Source: Cladochytrium replicatum
Lineage: Eukaryota; Chytridiomycota; Chytridiomycetes; Cladochytriales; Cladochytriaceae
Assembly (NCBI GenBank): GCA_025526935.1
Contig: JAHLKD010000171.1
Location: 1-21,755, forward strand
Direction of reading: 5' to 3'
DNA: 21,755 bases
Part shown: in pieces, positions 18,365-21,755 of the stretch
How positions within the stretch are numbered: position 1 is the stretch's first letter
How the letters are laid out: the number at the start of each line of letters is the position of its first letter
Notes under the pieces: generated by a model
Told to the model about the DNA's origin: nothing
Database searches by the model: none
Seen by the model: the letters and a program-made list of their open reading frames with translations, nothing else
Program-made: the position numbers and the translations under genes

Positions 18365-19492
18365 TTAGTCAACAAGGGTCAAATCAGATTGACGTGTAAG
18401 ACCAAGTGCGCGTGTGAATTTTGAAAATAATTTGAATGTCAAGGGTTTTGTGAAAATATCAGCAATTTGGTTCTCAGTATCAATATCTCTGAGTTCCTGC
18501 TGCTTCTGCTCAATTTGAAGATTCACAAACTTTTCTCGAACATCCATGTGTTTAGTTCTGTGATCATTAAGCAGGTCATTGGCAATAGACTGTGTAGAGG
18601 TATTATCTTGCCAGAGGATCATGGGCTTACTTTTGGATGAAATACCAATGGTTGCCATGAGGTTTTTTATCCACTTCATCTCACTTGATAATTCATTCAA
18701 CGCATATAACTCTGCTTCAGTGGAAGAGCAAGTTATAACCTGTTGCTTTGTAGACTGCCAGCAAACAGCTGCATTGGCAAACATTACAACATATCCTGTC
18801 CTGGAATAGCGAGCAGGATCATTTGCCCAGTCTGCATCAGCATATCCCATAGGGATGTGTTCATTTGATGCAAACTCATATACACCATCAGAGTGTACGT
18901 TGGGAGTGGGTATGTTGTTGCGTGTATCATGCAAACCATAGTCCCATGTTCCCAATAAGTAACGATGCAGGCGAGCTAGTGCCTTTTGTTCGCAAACTCG
19001 TGGTTCAACCTGATGTTGTGCCAAGACATTGACAGCATAAGATAAATCAGGTCTGGTCTTTGTAGCTAGGTACAAGATTTTCATGAGTTCCGAGCGAAAA
19101 ATAGTTGCATCATTTTTGGATAAAATAGGCAAGCTTGTTTCATGTTTGTAGTGAGAAGAAATAGGTGTTTTGGCTGGTTTAAGATTGGATTCCCATAATT
19201 TCAATCTCTGCAATATTTCCTTTGCATATTGAGCATTGGTTATGAAATAACCGTGAGTAGTTTTGATCAATTGCATTTTCAGAATCCATTTGGCTGTAGA
19301 GTGACTTCCGACCTTGAATGAGGAATTCAAGCCATCCATGAAGTCTTGGTAGCCATTTGGGTCTGGAGAGAAATGAAGAATATCATCTACATGAACAGTA
19401 GTGTGTTCACGTATTTTCACAGTGGAACTGTGAGTAGATGGTTTCATTTGCCAGAAATGACAAGCATCTGAAAGATCACGGATGTATCCCAT
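18365..19492 (-). pseudogene. Copia reverse transcriptase (C-terminal part) and RNase H
   Basis: This is the longest intact frame of the element (375 codons). It holds the RT active-site motif as HVDDIL (the Tyr/Phe usual before VDD is His), then thumb-like sequence. The RNase H domain includes GYADADWAND, YSRTGYVVMF, STEAELYALNE, ILWQDNTSTQSIAND and the closing TKHMDVREKFV and DIFTKPL motifs. Acidic residues for RNase H are present. The frame enters at about 19492, where it overlaps the upstream RT fragment in another phase. Confidence 0.9.
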
Positions 19493-20088
19493 GTCTTCAT
19501 ATTTTCGCCCAGAGGCATTTGTACCACTTCTCTAGCAGCTTGATGTAAACCATATAAGCTTTTGACAAGATTACAAACTAATGGATTGCCAGATTCGTCA
19601 GTCTCTGTAAATCCATGAGGCATTTCAACATAAACATCTTCCTCAAGTGATGCATTGAGATATGCTCCTGTAATGTCAAATTGATAGATGTGTAATTTGA
19701 CAATTGCAGCAAGAGCAACTAGTAATCGAATTGTAGTGGTTTTCGCCACAGGAGAATAGGTTTTGTCCGAAATCCATTCCCTGTATCTGGGAGAACCCTC
19801 TAACTACCCATCGTGCCTTGAATCGGATGATGTTGCCATCTTCATCAAGTTTGTATGAATAAACCATTTGCCAGTGAGAAGGTTGTTCCCATTTGGCAAG
19901 ATGCGTTTGTTCCATGTTCCCAAATTGATAAGTTGTTGATTTTCTTCACACATGGCTGCAAGCCAGTATGGCCATTCATCAGGTCGCGACATAGCTACCT
20001 GGACTGTTTTGGGAATACTTCTCAAGTGTCCTTGAGGTATAGGAATGTCGGGTGTACTCGATTTTGCTTTCTCATTTACTATTGACAT
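19444..20088 (-). pseudogene. Copia reverse transcriptase N-terminal fragments
   Basis: Three overlapping frames together carry the front of the RT domain: EWPYWLAAMCEENQQLINLG and TWNKRILPNGNN (20088-19860), DGNIIRFKARWVVRGFSQIQ (19850-19785), and KTTTIRLLVALAAI, YQFDITGAYLNASLEEDVYV and LVKSLYGLHQAARE (19749-19520). Frameshifts lie near 19890 and 19740. The first catalytic Asp (in FDITGAYLNA) is present. Confidence 0.85.
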
Positions 20089-20613
20089 TGGGGATATTAC
20101 GTCTCAACAAAGGATGTCTTTGCTGGGGATGAAATCTGTTTGTTGGAGTAACCATAGGTTGTTTGCCTTTAAGTTTGCGACGTTTGGCTTTGTGTGCAAC
20201 AAATCCATAATCGTTGTCATCATCTTCACCAATCCATTGTAAATCTTCCAAATCACTTTGGGAATCATCTTCATTTTGTTCTTGTACGTGTTGTACAGAA
20301 AGTGGTACATAAGTGTCATCGTTCATGTTTAACGAATGGTTATAGTCGTTGGTGGTATCGTGCTCGTCATCAACACTTGAATCATGTTGGGACATAGGAG
20401 TAACACGCATTTGTGAGATATCCATTCGATGATAAAATCGTTGGTTGGGATCCAACTCCTCATCAGATGAGGTGTTAGCGCTATCATCAGAATCTGAGTC
20501 TGTAGTATTGTCATTATCGCTATTCATATCAGGTAAATTTGAAATATCAAAATGTTGACCCTGAGGAATAGGATAGTGTTTGGTGAGGTCATTTAAAGTT
20601 TGTGATGTTGGGT
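20072..20613 (-). pseudogene. Acidic linker between copia integrase and reverse transcriptase
   Basis: The frame 20527-20072 is rich in Asp, Ser, Asn and Thr and ends in a short basic patch (KAKRRKLKGKQ), resembling a nuclear-localisation-type segment. Linkers of this composition commonly sit between integrase and RT in copia elements. It has no catalytic motif. Confidence 0.6.
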
Positions 20614-21337
20614 TTAAGCCAACAATACTCCCTCATGAAAAGTAAAATGAAAATATTCACTTATGCGTTTGGTATTAAGATTCAAAGCATGAATGATTTT
20701 CATATCTTCACCCTTATAACCCAGAAATAGTCCTAGCTCTGACTTCTCTGATACTTTGCGACTAGACCTTTGTTCTGGAGAGATCCAGAGACTAACCAGG
20801 GTACCAAAGGTGTGAATGATTGCCGGATCAATCAGCTTGTCAAAGTAAACAGCATGTGGTACATTCTTAGTTCTAGAATGGTAAACACAATTTTTGACAG
20901 TCGCAGCATAAAGGATGGCAAATTTGATGAACTGTAAAGTATGTGGAAGACCAGCTGTTTTCAGCATAGACTTGTACATCTCTTTCATTGAACGGACATT
21001 CCGTTCAGCAAGACCATTCAGCTCTTTGACTGATGCAGGTGAAGGATGTGCATGTATGCGTGGTACTTGTTACTACACCAAGTCAAGAATTGGTTTGACA
21101 ATAGTTCTCTAGAATCGGATCTCACTTCATAGACGTGAAGTGGCAGAAATCTATTTTCAACATCTGCGATGTGTCTTAGCATACTATCAGAGGCTTCGCT
21201 CTTTCATTGCAAGAAGTAGATTGTGATGTGAGAACTGTATTCATCTACGATAATCTGCCAGTGACCTATTGTTTTGCCATTTCGGACAATTGGTACTGCA
21301 TCAGTATGTAGGCGATATAATTTCCTCAGTGCTGGAC
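20614..21337 (-). pseudogene. Copia integrase, fragmented
   Basis: Core-domain traces are visible in shifting frames upstream of 20988 (RLYRLHTDAVPIVRNGK, GHWQIIVDEYSSHITIYFL near 21320-21200). The C-terminal part is the frame 20988-20614 (MKEMYKSMLKTAGLP, KNCVYHSRTKNVPHAVYF, SELGLFLGYKGED), which matches the usual copia pattern in this region. The two Asp of the catalytic triad fall in HTDAV and VDEYS. Stops near 21070 and 21180 separate the pieces. Confidence 0.8.
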
Positions 21338-21755
21338 TTAGCGTTGAGTAAATTGGAGTTGTACAGCCTTAGTCTGATTGCAAATTATGCAGTTCTGTAA
21401 AATAGACGAGTTAACAAAATCAAGTGCATCACTCCTGACTTTGGGCAGTTTCTTTCCCAGAGAATGTAAAGTTTGCAGGATTTCCGCAATGTATGTGACC
21501 AAATGCTGGTGTAATCTAGCGAATTTGTTGATGGTCACAGCTGAAACGTTGTTTACTCCATTATCAGCCATTGTTTGGGAGTATAGACTTAATGTTGCAG
21601 ATGAAGCTCCCGTCTAAAACTTCACCCCCGTAATTTCTAGTTTTGTTAGAATCTTTTGGGAAAACATTGTTGTCCCTTCACTGTGTCAAACCTTACACCA
21701 GACGTGGTTGTCTGCTGCTCTTGGGCAGTGTTTGTAGGTACCAGGGTAAAACATT
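21338..21755 (-). pseudogene. Copia protease-to-integrase region with GAG-pre-integrase zinc motif
   Basis: The frame 21571-21338 holds an HHCC-like zinc-binding pattern: HQHL-type histidines, then CIICNQTKA, the family's end motif. Upstream to the window edge, short stretches such as VLYVPG-like coding appear in other frames (best near 21750), as expected for the protease/integrase linker. The protease active site is not visible. Confidence 0.6.

Larger units (their letters stand above)
18284..21755 (-). mobile_element. Decayed Ty1/copia LTR retrotransposon, continues past the right edge
   Basis: The minus strand reads GAG-pre-integrase, integrase, reverse transcriptase, RNase H in that order, which is the Ty1/copia (Pseudoviridae) arrangement; Ty3/gypsy elements place integrase last. 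Frames break at least at about 19480, 19740, 19890, 20080, 20600, 21000 and 21350, so the copy cannot encode an active polyprotein. The gag region and the 5' LTR lie beyond position 21755. Confidence 0.95.

Overview
The window looks like the end of a fungal chromosome. The left edge carries 13-14 copies of a 10-nt telomere-like repeat (G-strand TTAGTTAGGG), with the G-rich strand on the minus strand, so the chromosome end is on the left. Genes are interrupted by short GT-AG introns (mostly 44-61 bp, with CTAAC/CTGAC-like branch sites). An M36 fungalysin, a PA-TM-RING ubiquitin ligase and LURP-one/Tubby-like proteins fit a filamentous or early-diverging (chytrid-type) fungus. That lineage is an inference, because nothing here fixes the species.

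Layout. 1-141: telomere-like array. 168-1332: two copies of a subtelomeric repeat built from a 33-bp (11-codon) minisatellite, separated by a stretch rich in splice signals. 1333-2356: no recognisable gene. 2357-4550 (-): PA-TM-RING E3 ligase gene with one unresolved frame junction. 4686-6073 (-): decayed, 5'-truncated LAT-type amino-acid permease carrying a perfect 99-bp tandem duplication over an intron/exon boundary. 6677-7680 (+): decayed TauD/TfdA-type 2-oxoglutarate dioxygenase. 8653-11216 (+): tandem family of LURP-one-related/Tubby-like genes in which only the second copy is intact; copies 1 and 3 are pseudogenes and a fourth is a short relic. 11276-13646 (-): intact three-exon M36 fungalysin of 749 aa with intact zinc ligands. 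14232-14629 (+): zinc-finger-like gene remnant, followed by a foldback (MITE-like) element at 14793-14949. 15086-16773 (-): orphan coiled-coil gene, with an 87-bp inverted repeat and tandem ~100-bp repeats upstream. 17330-17631 (-): hAT transposase C-terminal relic. 17769-18203: a chain of eight short perfect hairpins. 18279-21755 (-): decayed Ty1/copia retrotransposon (presumed LTR start, RNase H, RT, integrase, GAG-pre-integrase) that runs off the right edge.

No pathway is shared by the neighbours. The common theme is subtelomeric turnover: expanded secreted-protease and LURP-type families, broken metabolic genes and layers of mobile elements. The apparently functional products are a secreted zinc metalloprotease, a membrane ubiquitin ligase, one LOR protein and possibly the orphan coiled-coil protein.
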